A stretch of 64,000 bases of DNA from Hepsetus odoe (Eukaryota > Chordata > Actinopteri > Characiformes > Hepsetidae). Where the stretch lies: NCBI GenBank assembly GCA_017165825.1, contig CM029376.1, positions 25,747,206-25,811,205 of the forward strand. The letters are read 5' to 3'. Made by a program: the position numbers and the translations under genes. Positions 1 to 11,300 of the stretch are shown piece by piece; positions within the stretch are counted from its first letter, which is position 1, and each line of letters opens with the position of its first letter. The notes under the pieces are model-generated. The model worked only from the letters and a program-made list of their open reading frames with translations. It had not been told where the DNA came from and did not search any database.

Positions 1-53
1 GCAAAGACTCTGTGTCTGCACTCATGTAAATCCAAAAACACACCAGGACGTAC

Positions 54-96
54 CGAAATACTCTTCTGTTGTGAGGCTGAACCGCTCTGTGTTCAT
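54..96 (-). CDS. Candidate first coding exon of an unidentified divergent gene
   Basis: On the minus strand an ATG at 96-94 opens a 43-nt reading frame, MNTERFSLTTEEYF plus one base, that ends at a GTACGT donor (GT at 53-52). It is preceded by a compact promoter-like segment with a CCAAT box and a GC box. The rest of the gene would lie outside the left edge. I do not recognise the peptide. The evidence is the ATG, the open frame, the donor and the promoter motifs together; so short an exon could arise by chance. Confidence 0.35.
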
Positions 97-190
97 TTTC
101 ACCGTCGCCCGGAAACAGGCTCCACCCACTCCCATAGGCCACGCCCTCCTGAGCGCTGATTGGGTGGAATCCTGACCAACACCAATTCGT
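97..190 (-). promoter_or_regulatory. Candidate minus-strand promoter with CCAAT and GC boxes
   Basis: Read on the minus strand this segment has an NF-Y-type CCAATCAG (core at 163-159) followed by a KLF/Sp-type GGGCGTGGCC (around 149-137), both upstream of the candidate ATG at 96. The order and spacing are those of a TATA-less vertebrate promoter. There is no transcript evidence. Confidence 0.35.
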
Positions 191-1379
191 ATAAAATGTA
201 TAATAATAATAATAAAAGGAATAATAATTAGAATAACAAAATCTCCTGTATTTTTATGCTGTTGTTATATCGTATTTTGAAGAACAAAGTTTGACATATA
301 AACATGACACAGCAAATACTGTCTTTAAGGTTAAAAAAGAAGATAGAAGACAGGTTTGAGAACGTTACGGAAAATGAGAAATTCACCAGCCAATCACGCA
401 GAGGCAGGTTCAGGCGTGAGGAGTCCTTTAGTGACCTCTAGTGGTCATTCTTAGGTACTGAAACCCTTTAAAATATTATATATTCCCAAAATAGAGTCCA
501 CAATATTCCTAATCAATCCGTTTTTCCTTGTTTAGAGTTCTTTAAACTGTATCCTTTCATTAAGAAGCTCTGAAACTGGTTAACAAAAATGGTGTGATAC
601 TATTTGAAGCTGGGAAATAATATATAATTGGACTATTGAACCACAACCAGAGAACAGATTCTGCTTTTGAACAGATTCGAGTCCCTGAAGAGTTTATACT
701 GGTCACACAGTACAATCAGAGGCATTTCCTAAACATCAGTCATTCATTGTTCAGCTTTTATTATATTCTTCATTTAATCATCCCTGTAAGATGTGAAAAT
801 ATGCATAACGGTATTGGAAGCTGGGACAAAGAACGAGAACAGGAGCTGGGAATTGATCAGATATTTAATTAAGACTTTTTAGAACACAATGGGGATTAAC
901 CTTGATTTAACTTTTAGACAGATTTCAGTCCCTGAATGATTCATTCTGCTCACATTTGAGTGTTTTTACTGTTCGCACTTGATCAGATCATGAAGAAAAT
1001 AGACAGATTAGAACAAGAACAGGCATGTATTCTATCTTTATTTAACCGGGAGGAAAGTTATTTTCCTTTTTTATTTATTTACAGCGTCCAATGCCTTTTG
1101 ATGGAAAGAGTCGGATTTGATGGAAGTCTCTCAGTTTGCCATCCATCCTTCTGGTTTTAATACTATAGACAAGAATCACAGATAACATTTTAATAATCAG
1201 AAAAATTGATTTCATTCAGATTGAATCCAATATTTTACCATCTCTGAGCCAATTGTCAAAGGAAAACTGATTTAGGAATATTTTCCCATCAGCATCATCC
1301 AGACGGACACCGATGTTCACAGAAGGGTTTGGAGGAAATAAATGCACAGATCCAGGATCCCTGATTTCCTTCATCATCC

Positions 1380-1535
1380 CTGCAAGGTACCGTGCCCATC
1401 ACTGCTCCCCAGGCGCTTTCGATAGCTGCCTCCTACTGCGCGATGTGCGTGTGGGTTAAATGTCGAGGTGTAATTTGGTTGTGGTTCACTGTGTGCTGTG
1501 CTGTGTTTCACAAAGACAAGAATAGTCACTTTCAC
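1380..1535 (+). mobile_element. SINE family A fragment (3' part)
   Basis: This piece matches the body and tail of the tRNA-derived SINE that recurs in the window: CCATCACTGCTCCCC, then a GTGTAAT segment, then a tail ending GTCACTTTCACTTTC. The tRNA-like head with its A and B boxes is missing. Apart from this and the adjacent minisatellite I see no gene between 97 and 1990. Confidence 0.6.
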
Positions 1536-1601
1536 TTTCAGTATGACCCAAAGAAAGATTCCGATTTAAGAATATTTCAAATGATGATAATGATGGTGAT
1601 G

Positions 1602-1768
1602 ATGGGAAAATACTCCTAAATCTGAAATAAACCAGTTTTCTTTGAAGAATATTATGATGATTATGGGAAATTATGTCTAAATCTGAAACAATTCAGTTTT
1701 CTTTGGGCAATATTGTGTTTATGATGGGAAAATATTTCTAAATCTGAAATAAATCTGTTTACTTTGGG
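1602..1768. repeat. Minisatellite, 61-bp unit, about 2.8 copies
   Basis: Units begin with ATGGGAAA at 1602, 1663 and 1724, an exact 61-bp period. Each carries CTAAATCTGAAA and a TTTTCTTTG-like segment. Copies differ by substitutions and the last is partial. A GATGAT-rich run lies just before the array. Confidence 0.7.
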
Positions 1769-2003
1769 GTACCTTTGAAAAGAAAAAAGAAAAAAAAAAC
1801 GAAAATAAAACATTGGTCAAGTTGGAATAATTCGGTTAATCTTTATTATATTAATGACACTCGGGCTGATAAGTGCACAGCTCTGGGACTCCTGGTTCTC
1901 TTCAGCACCGCGGTACAGAAATCGGATTTTTTTATTAACCATTTCACTCCGATTTCCCTGCAAACACTTTAAAATCGAGACCTGATGGTGTAAAGTACTA
2001 GAT

Positions 2004-2182
2004 CAGGAGTGGGCAATCCCAGTCCTGGAGGTCGGTGTCCTGCAGAGTTTAGTGAATTCCCTGCTTAAACACACTCACTAGACTTGGCAATGATCAGGTG
2101 AGCTGTACCAGGTGTGTTCAAGCAGGGAATTCACTAAACTCTGGAGGACATCGGCCCTCCAGAGCGGAATTGTTCACCCCTG
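2004..2182. mobile_element. hAT-type MITE with long terminal inverted repeats
   Basis: The two halves form a long imperfect inverted repeat of roughly 70 bp per arm; both carry AGTTTAGTGAATTCCCTGCT in opposite orientation. The ends read CAGGAGTG and, on the reverse strand, CAGGGGTG, a hAT-type terminus. The flanks are TACTAGAT (1996-2003) and TACTAGAC (2183-2190), an 8-bp target duplication with one mismatch. It has no coding capacity and ends about 190 bp before the presumed first ckap5 donor. Confidence 0.75.
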
Positions 2183-2189
2183 TACTAGA

Positions 2190-2480
2190 CTGTCCCGGGC
2201 CGCAGGGTGAGGGCCGGGTCTCCAGCCCGCTGCTCTACGGCGCCTGCGCACTGCCCCGCGGCCCCCTCCCTCCTGATCTCCGCCCTCGGAGGCGTTTCTA
2301 AAGGCCGGAGAGGAGAATGAGCACAGCGGCTCCGGCAGCTCCAGCACAGCGCCCTGTCTCTCCCAGCCGCCCGCAGGTAACCTGCTCAGCCCCCGTCCAG
2401 CCTCCGGCCGCCCGACGCTCACAGGACGGTCCGGAGGACGCGCGTTAAGCGCGGCGCAGGGCGGCGGTGTGTGTCCGCGT
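2190..2480 (+). promoter_or_regulatory. ckap5: CpG-rich promoter and noncoding exon 1 of ckap5
   Basis: This is a GC- and CpG-rich block in AT-richer surroundings. It contains a plausible untranslated exon that ends at 2376 with CCGCAG followed by GTAACC. The next ckap5 exon starts at 5362 after a good acceptor and carries the start codon, so the 5' leader must come from upstream and this is the best candidate. The transcription start cannot be fixed from sequence. Confidence 0.55.
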
Positions 2481-2664
2481 TGGGTGTGTGTCTCCCCGGC
2501 CTGAGTGTGTCCCTAACAATGGTGTGGGAGTCGTTTTTTACATTTATGCGTCAGAAAGCGTCTATTAAAAGCCAGGCTTTTATGTTGGTTCTATTTTTCC
2601 ATCAACCTGCTTTGGGCTCCACCTAAAATTGGCTGTTTTACCTTAGCTACCGTTGCTATGTGGC

Positions 2665-2694
2665 GGCTAGGCTAGGCTAGGCTAGGCTAAGCTA
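2665..2694. repeat. GGCTA pentanucleotide repeat
   Basis: Five tandem GGCTA units (2665-2689) followed by a variant AGCTA, in ckap5 intron 1 about 290 bp after the presumed first donor. Confidence 0.8.
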
Positions 2695-2865
2695 ATCTGC
2701 GCTACACTGCGTATTTCACGCGTTGCCTCTTCTCAGTGGGACATTTGAATAAAAACACACGTTTTTCCATTTTTGAATCGTTTATCTGGTGAACAGCGAC
2801 TTAATCCTCTCGCCTTGGCTAACCGTCAGGTCTGGCTGCATAGCCTGCTACCTTTTGCCGGAATG

Positions 2866-2958
2866 TTCCGGTCCACCTTAAAAGCTTCCATTCGCTGCGT
2901 TCTGGCTTCTACGCAGGCACCGGGGTGTTACTATGGCACCGTTTAAGGTGGACCGGAA
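2866..2958. mobile_element. Foldback element, copy 1 (ckap5 intron 1)
   Basis: A short palindromic element whose arms are TTCCGGTCCACCTTA at 2866-2880 and its reverse complement at 2944-2958, with a 63-bp loop. The inverted match continues weakly outward. A second copy with the same arms lies at 52971-53062 in pla2g15 intron 1. Confidence 0.6.
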
Positions 2959-5394
2959 AAATTCCACTGAGAAGCTAACTTGAGATTCTTTAGCGTTCAG
3001 ACAACAAATAAAGTAATAAACGTGCAGCAGCCTGCAGATGGCTTGTTTGATAGTGTTGATAAAGGGGAAAAAGCTGTAAAATGCTCCTCTCAGACCTTCT
3101 GCTGTGGTTGTCAAGCTGATTTATCTGGCTGCAGGGCCTGGGGTGTTTTGTTTACATGTTTGTTTTAATGTCTGCTGTGCCCCTTTTTTAATAGATCAAA
3201 ATGATCAATGCAAAGACACCAGTTGGGTATTTATTCAGGGTCACATGGTTCATATCCTTCATACCTTTCTCTGTTTATTGGCCTACACTGACTATATTTA
3301 TGACTCGTGCTCATTTTGTTATGGACTCTTGCAGGCAGGTGGCTGTTGTGAGAGGTGTGGTGGTGATGCTCAGTGCAGAGTTCTGACCTTTTGTTGAAGA
3401 TTCAAGCACATACAGTTTCGCAGGTTGCAGCAAAACGCGTCCCTGAGGTGCTCTTGAATTGTGCTAATTCTGATCAAATAAATCCAAATGTAAACTCGGA
3501 ATACCTTAACGTGTGAACACGAGCAACATACAGGCATGAATTGAGCATACGCTCCGAGTCATGCTCCTCATGCCCTTCTTTTTTGAACACGCACTGGTCG
3601 ATCATGTTGTCCGTTTAGTTATGGACAGGTTGTATAGGCAGAGAGAAAGGTATTGAGAAAGTCGTGATGCTTCTTTGTCCCTTTTGCATCTTAGCTTTAT
3701 AAAGTGGGAAGTAGAAGGATGTGTAGGTATAGTTATATTCCTCCTTCCTTTATTAATATTAATACATTGGTAACATTTATGACATGCATGAATCTTATAT
3801 GGTTAAATTGTGTTAAATGATTGCAAATGTGTCATTTTTATGAACTGTTTGCATCGACCGGAGAGGCAGATATTGCTGATGATGCTCAGGATGAAGGTTT
3901 TGAATGTTTTTGAAGTGAGAGATATAAAGGAATGAACTGGGCACTATTCAGGGTCATTTTCCTCTTACTTGGATTGTATTCTTCATATTTACAGACCTGG
4001 CGTGTATTAATTATATGTGGTCAAACTGGAGCTCATATTGCTTGGGACAGCTTACATTGACTGGAGAGGAGTGGAGAAGATATTTCAGTTTAAAAAATTG
4101 ATATTAGAATAGACTGTTTTCTGTGTTATGTCCACAATATGGAGTCTGCAGAAGCCTGAAGGACTGTTTGGTAGAAATCGATAGGAAAGGAAGCAATCTG
4201 AAGCAGACGTGCATTAAGGAACATTAAGCTGTTCTTCCAGGCTTCAGAAGCCCAGAGCTGTTGGCAGCATTGTGTGTGTTCAACCACATTCTGCTCAAAG
4301 GCTTTGGTAGATCCTGAGACCATCAAGGCTGCCCGTTTGTCCCTCAGATGTTTGATGGGTCTTTATGATGAGACTGAACGTGTAAACGTCTTGAGTTTTT
4401 ATTCTAATTGAAGGGCATAGTTTTAGTTTTGAACTGAGAATATTGGAGTAGTCATCACTCGAGCTTTTTGGAGGCTGTTTACTCATTTAGGCCTTGATTG
4501 CACCCACAGGACTCCATTTGTGGACAGTTAAAGTGCATATATATATATAATTTTTTAAATATATAATTTTTCTCCCCAGCTTTATGCTGGTTGGGTTAAT
4601 GCTGCATAAGAATCAAAGTTTTGGTCTCTACAATACTAACATCACAGAAAATAAACAAGTCTAACCAATCACGCTCCAGGACAGTGTGTTTTGAGGAATC
4701 CAGATATTCACGTAATCTAGCAAAAAGCAATTTTGGGCTGCTTTTGGAGTCTAGTTTCCAGAAATGGAGGTTTAGCCTGTACCGTGAACGTACAGGCTAT
4801 ACATTGTATGTACATTGGTAAACCTCAGCAGTATTTTAATACCTCCAGCCTTTTTCAGTCTGGAAAGTGACTGGGTTCTTGGGTTATTTTATTGTAATTA
4901 AAATCTGCACATGTTGTTAAAATCAAAACACTGAGATGATGATCTATAACGGTTTGTGATGTATGGGGAGAAAAAAAGGCGTTGGTCAGTTATTTATTTT
5001 TTCTTACTGGGCCTTCAAGATTGCTATGTAAATTAAGTCTGTTCTGATTGGCTGCCTTTTGCTGAGCCTGGAGTGGAAAAGCGAGATGCTGTTTATAACC
5101 TCAGCACGAACGCACTGGGCTAAACTGAGGCTGAAACGAGAAACGGATTCAAATTTGATGTTCTTGTGTGTGTGCGTCATCGCAACAAGCCATTCAAATT
5201 GAGCAAAGTTGGATTTGACACCAGTTTGAAACACTTTTTAAAAAAAATTTTTATTTTATTTGAATTCGCATTTCCTGATAAATGGACTGAAAGACCGAGA
5301 AAATTGTGCTGCAATAATGGTTTTTATAAGCATATCTTACTGGTTTTCTCATTGTTTCCAGTTTAACAGATAAGGCAAAGACAGAGGCGCCGCC

Positions 5395-8300
5395 ATGGGG
5401 GACGACAGCGAGTGGATGAAACTGCCCATCGACCAGAAGTGCGAACATAAGGTGAACGTATCACATGTCCCTCCCTTTTGGCCGAAAACCCTCCACAGAC
5501 TTGTTAAACCAGCTGCTACAGTTACTCCACGGCTGCTTCTGCGTCAGCAGCCGATTGTCGTTCCTGTTAGCCACAGTTTTGCATTTGTTCCTTCCTTCAA
5601 GAGCAGAACGTCCGGCAGCGGTGATCTGTTGCAGTTTGAGCTTCAAGAAGCTGCGCCACCTTAGTTGAGGTCTCATTCTTATGAAAAACATCAGGCCAAT
5701 ATCTCTGCAGGCAGACTCGGACAACCGAGCAAGGCCTGCAGAACCTCAGATTTTATTTACAGCCTCGTTCCTGTTGATCTGTTCTCATTGTGTCAGCATC
5801 TGTATAAAAAGAAGTTAAAATGAAAGAAATGAAGGCAAGCAGGGCTATGAAATGTCAGGAAGTCTGTATATCCAGCAGGGCTGAGGGGGTACATTTCTTA
5901 AAAAATAACTGTTAACGGTAGCATCCCTCTGTACAATTCTGGCCATTAAAGATGCAGAGAAGAAGTGGGTCACTTGGGTTTTTATAACCCTTGTTAAGGG
6001 CTCTGTCCAGTCCGGTACTCATCATGTTTCCTTTCACCCCCCTAAAGGTATGGAAGGCCCGACTGAATGGATATGAAGAAGCAGTGAAGCTTTTCCAGCG
6101 AATAGTGGATGAGAAGAGCCCCGAATGGAGCAAATACCTGGGACTTATCAAAAAGTTTGTCACAGAGTCCAACGCTGTGGCTCAGCTGAAAGGCTTGGAA
6201 GCAGCGCTTGTTTTTATTGAGAATGCACACGTGGCTGGCAAGTAAGTGCCGTTTGTCTTGCGTTTTTGTGAAATCCTCATGTAGACGTGCTTTCAGCTTT
6301 TCTAAAAACATCAGCACGAACAGCAGCTTTAGCTGGAACATGCCTCACCCAGCATGAACCATAAAACCTCAAATCCAAATTTTGGTTTTCACCTGTGGCA
6401 CCTTTTCTGTTTTAATCAGTGTATTTAGATTTAATCGTTTGATAATAACGTTTTAGGACTTTAACCTGGTTTGGCTGATCAGACTGCTCAGCTAAAAAGC
6501 AGAACTGAGGACGTTCAGCCAGTACATGATCACATGAGAACGTTAAATGGGCTTGCTAAAGCCGACTGCGGGCATTAATTAATTAATTAAATGATTAATT
6601 GATTGTCTCGCAGCATTGAGAATTGGGTGTATTACTTAAGCTGGTTTCAGGCAAGAAAATATAAATCAAATTTAACAGGAGCAGCTTTGGGCTGCAGAGA
6701 GTGTTTAGATGTCTGTTGTGTGAAGCATCTAAGTATCAACAGCTTGTTAACTAAACAGCCAATCCTGACAATTTGCACATTTAATAGTTGCGTGCAATGA
6801 ACGAAACAAAATCTGTCTTGTCTTTATGTTCCAGATACTGATCTGCTGATGAATTTTGCTAAATATTTAAATGGCCAAGACACATACCTGGATTAAGAGT
6901 GAAGAAAATGTGATATTTTATGTAAATAGGTGCAATTATTGATCATCTTAGTTTATTTTATCGGACTAGTATAGTATCCGCCTACATTCTGGCGAAAGAG
7001 ATGCAGAGGAGCTTTTTTGCTCCCAAGAACTAGACAAACAAACTGCTTCAACGTGGTTAAATGTCAGTAAAAAGTTCCAAGTGCTGTAACTGTATGGCCA
7101 TCAAGAGATTCATCCCCGGTTATGCCACAGCCATGCTGTAAATTTGGATGATATGGTGTTTTGGACGTCTGATAAGTTTGAATGGTGAAGGAAGAACCAC
7201 TACAAAAATAAACGCTGGAGGCACCCTGGATTTAGTATACGGCACATTTTCTATGTTTTAAAATCAGAAAATAAATGGAAACAGCATTCCGATTTCAGAC
7301 ATTTAACAGCGTTCCCTCTACAGGATGTACATTTTTCACAAGCAGGTTATTTGTGTTCACCTTATTGGTGTCTGTGCACCAAGTCTTTTGTAAAAGTGTT
7401 TAATAGATGAATCTGTTAAAGAGGGGCTCACTGGAGGGCTGAGTCTGGGCTCTGGGCTTCATTAACCTTTGGATTAAAATGAGATTTGGTGCTTTAGGCC
7501 GTGATGTTGTGCTTCAGCCCTTTTTTGCACTTTGAGAAACCGTTCAGAAAGCGTCTTTTTGTTTAACCCGTTGTGTACAGCGGCAACGAGGGAGAAAAGT
7601 GAAGCCTTTAGAGCCAGAGACAGGAAGTCCTCAGACCTGATTACCATCTGAGCGGACAGAAAGTTCACATTATTGCTCCACGGTGTTCAGTAGTGCTGCT
7701 GATGGAATTAATTCCTCCGCCTAAAGACGAGCCCTTGCTGGACTGAGCTGTAAGGGGAGCGTTCAAGCTGAGTGTCTGCCACCGGGACGTCCTAGTGCCG
7801 TTTTATAAAAGCAGACATGCTTATTGAGCAATGCCTCTGTGGTTAACTGTCTAAATATAGCTGAACTGGAGGGAACCTGGTGAGGCACTAGATGTTACAT
7901 CAGCCCGTCGTCAGCCACACCGGCCAGTGTCGAGCTGTCGGTGCTGAATTACTTTGGGTGGTTTGGTTAAATATTTATTCTTTACCTGGCATGATCAGCT
8001 GTAGGGCGGGGCCTTCTTGCGCTATCGTGGAGCAGCAGTCTGCTTCAATCCGTCTCTGGGAAGTCTGGGAGACAGATCGTCTTTGTTTAGTTGTCTCTTG
8101 TGTGCAATAATAGGACACATTTGTAAAAATTTAAACGTCCATCTGCTGCTGCCCTTAGGGGCGTATCCTTCATCAATATTCGTGACTGATTCTCTTCTGT
8201 TTTTACCAGCAGGGCAGTTGTGGCCTTGGGTGCGGGATTCAGCCTCATTATTTCTTTTCAGAATTTTACTTGGTTCTTGAAACTTTCTCTTCACCTCCCT

Positions 8301-11300
8301 TTTCCCCCCTAAAAGTCCAGTTCTTTTAAGAGTCTTCTAGCGTGCCAATTCAGAAGCTTTACAGGATGAGAGTTTATTATTAAACTCACTCGGGGAGCTT
8401 GTTAATGTTGGAAAATGTAGAGCATCACAAAAATGGCAGGCTTGCAATTTCAGTAAAAACTGATTGTTCAAAAGTAGTTGAAAACAGTATATTTTTCCTC
8501 TTTTCAAACTATTTTTAAACTTTATGACTACGTTGGACTGCCAAACCACCTGTTCCTGAGCTCTGCATTTAATAATCTTTTATTCTTATTAGACCCCCCA
8601 GTAATTATTCATCAGATTAAACTGAATGAAAAATGATTTTTCATTGTTCAGTTCAGTTTCTCAGTCGTTAGGCATCGAACATGTCGCGGTTTATTGCTCT
8701 ACTTAAGTGCAGAGACTGTAGGAGAATGACCGCAGCAGCCCTCAGTGACGTTCTTGTCTTACAGGACAACGGGAGAAGTGGTGTCGGGTGTGGTGAGTAA
8801 AGTCTTCAACCAGCCCAAAGCTCGAGCCAAAGAGCTGGGCACGGATATCTGCCTCATGTACGTGGAGATAGAGAGAGCGGAGATTGTCCAGGATGAGCTA
8901 ATCAAGGGATTGGATAACAAGAACCCCAAGATTGTAGTGGCTTGCATTGAAACACTAAGGAAAGCGCTCAGGTGAGTTAATCTCGGATAAATTAAGACTG
9001 ATGAGATTAGACTGCTTGTTACATGATGCATGGATACGTATTGATATAATTACAATATAACAAAGTCCAGGTTTGGCTCATCTGTTCAGAATAATGCACA
9101 GTATCTAATCCAAATCAATCAATTATGATCAAACAATGAATGCAAGTGTGTTTTTTTTTTTTTTTTTTTTTTTAAAAACAGTGAATTTGGCTCCAAGATC
9201 ATAACCTTGAAGCCGGTCGTCAAAGTGCTACCAAAGCTGTTCGAGTCTCGAGAAAAGGCAGTGCGAGACGAGGCCAAGTTGCTCGCGGTAGAGATCTACA
9301 AGTGGATTCGTGATGCTTTGCGAGCTCCCCTGCAGAACATCAACTCTGTGCAGGTGAGATAAGAGCTTCCAGCATTCAAATGTTTCCCTGTCATGACCGG
9401 GAAGAAATAAACATACACGGCTTTACTTTTTTCAGCCGCGATCAAAGCCCAACGCTCCCAATATGAGATGTTTTTATTTGAAATGTCAGGACAGAAGAAC
9501 GGACAGCGTCTTTTAATGGCCAGAAATGGTGTCTAGAATCTTGACATCTGCATCGGGGGGGGAACTGGAAGGGTTTGTAAAAAAAAAAAATCAGATTTTT
9601 GATTTACATCCAAGGCGTGTCCAGAACCTGGCTTTTTTTAAACACTAGAATTCAAGTGTCGCCCACTTTGTTTTGCCAGAACTTCAATTCAAACTGCAGT
9701 GGTCTAGTGTTCAGGGACTAGGCCCCAGGATCAGAAGGTCATGGGTTCGAATCCCAGACCAGTAGGTTGCCCTGAGGTTCCTTTGAGCAAGGTATCGTCC
9801 CCATCACTGCTTCCAGGGAGCTTTAAATAGCTGCTCCTGATGCACCGAGTGTATGAGTGAAAAGCAGAGGTGTAATTTTGTTGCTGTGCCGTGTTTCAAA
9901 ACACAAAAAGATCACTTTCACAGAGGTGGTCACAGGCTGCTTTTTTATCATTCAGTTTTATTTATTTATTTTCCCTCTAGTTGTAAATGGAAAGAGCCAA
10001 AATTTCAACTTTACATTAGGAAAAACAGCTGTTTTATTTTTTTCCCTGATCTGCAACCTGACATTTAATTCTGTCTTAATGAATGAAAAGCATTCTGTAA
10101 GAGCGAAGCTCTATTTTTAAACTTAGATGCCTAAAAATCACATGAGCTTTCAGCCTTGAGGGCCAGCCTAGCCGTGTGGTGGTTGGGCCTGCTAAAAGAG
10201 GGATTGTTTGCTGTTCCTTTGTGAGTAATGAGGTTTTGTCTGTCCTGTTTATGTCCGCAGCTGAAAGAGCTCGAGGAGGAGTGGGTGAAGCTGCCTGCTG
10301 GCGTGCCGAAGCAGAGCCGCTTTCTGCGCTCCCAGCAGGACCTCAAGGCCAAGTTCGAGCAGCAGCAAGCAGCTGGAGCTGCTGAAGGCGACGGTGCGAT
10401 CATTCATTTTGATCAGTTTAACACATCTTTTTTTAAATTACAGTGATGAGCATTTTGGATTTGCTCTGTTTAGGCTGAGTGTCATTTGCACTGCTGTATT
10501 TCATCAGATTTCATTCTTACTTCAGCGCAGATGATTCAGATTTTAGCGTTTCAGCTTAATTCTTGCACTTCATTTCTACTTTTTCTGGTAATCTTCTAAT
10601 AAATGCTAACAATAATCTCTTTTCTGACGTCACTCATATATGGACTGTTCCATCTCTCGCCCTGTTTAAGCGTCATGACCGGGTTTGTTGGCTGCAAATA
10701 AGCAAATGAGAGACAATAACACATGAGGTCTACTGTAAACGCCTTCCCGCATCCCTACTGTTGACCTAGACTCTTTAGAATGAACTTTTTTGACTCTGAT
10801 CTTTATGAAGATTTTAGGCCTGTTCAGTACCGACCGTCTCAAGCCGTGTGTTCTTTCTGGATCATCTGAATCTTTCCAGGTGATGAAGAAGAAGAAGACG
10901 CGGCTGCACAAGTCGATCCCTACGAGCTGCTGGAGGCAGCGGAAATCCTCTCGAAAATCCCAAAAGATTTCTATGAAAAAATTGTAAGTGTGGACCGAGT
11001 TCTTTTCAGCGTTTCTAAACTGTTAGTATTTCTTAAATGTGGCGGACTCCTCACCGCCTTTGTGTTTGATTATTTACGCATCAGCTGTTTGTCTGTGTTC
11101 CATTGTAGGAAGCAAAGAAATGGCAGGAGAGGAAGGAAGCTTTGGAAGCGGTGGAAACCCTCGTGAAAAACCCCAAACTGGAGAGTGGGGATTACGGGGA
11201 TTTGGTTCGGGCTCTGAAGAAGGTACGAGCCTCGGTTGAAAACAGTCGACCGCACAAATGCATCATTTTAAAGCAAAGTTGGACTGGCTTATATAATAAT

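Noticed and set aside
9700..9770. tRNA genes at the SINE heads (also 33190, 35330, 51600)
   Set aside because: A and B boxes are present, but no cloverleaf can be completed and each is continuous with a SINE body and tail.
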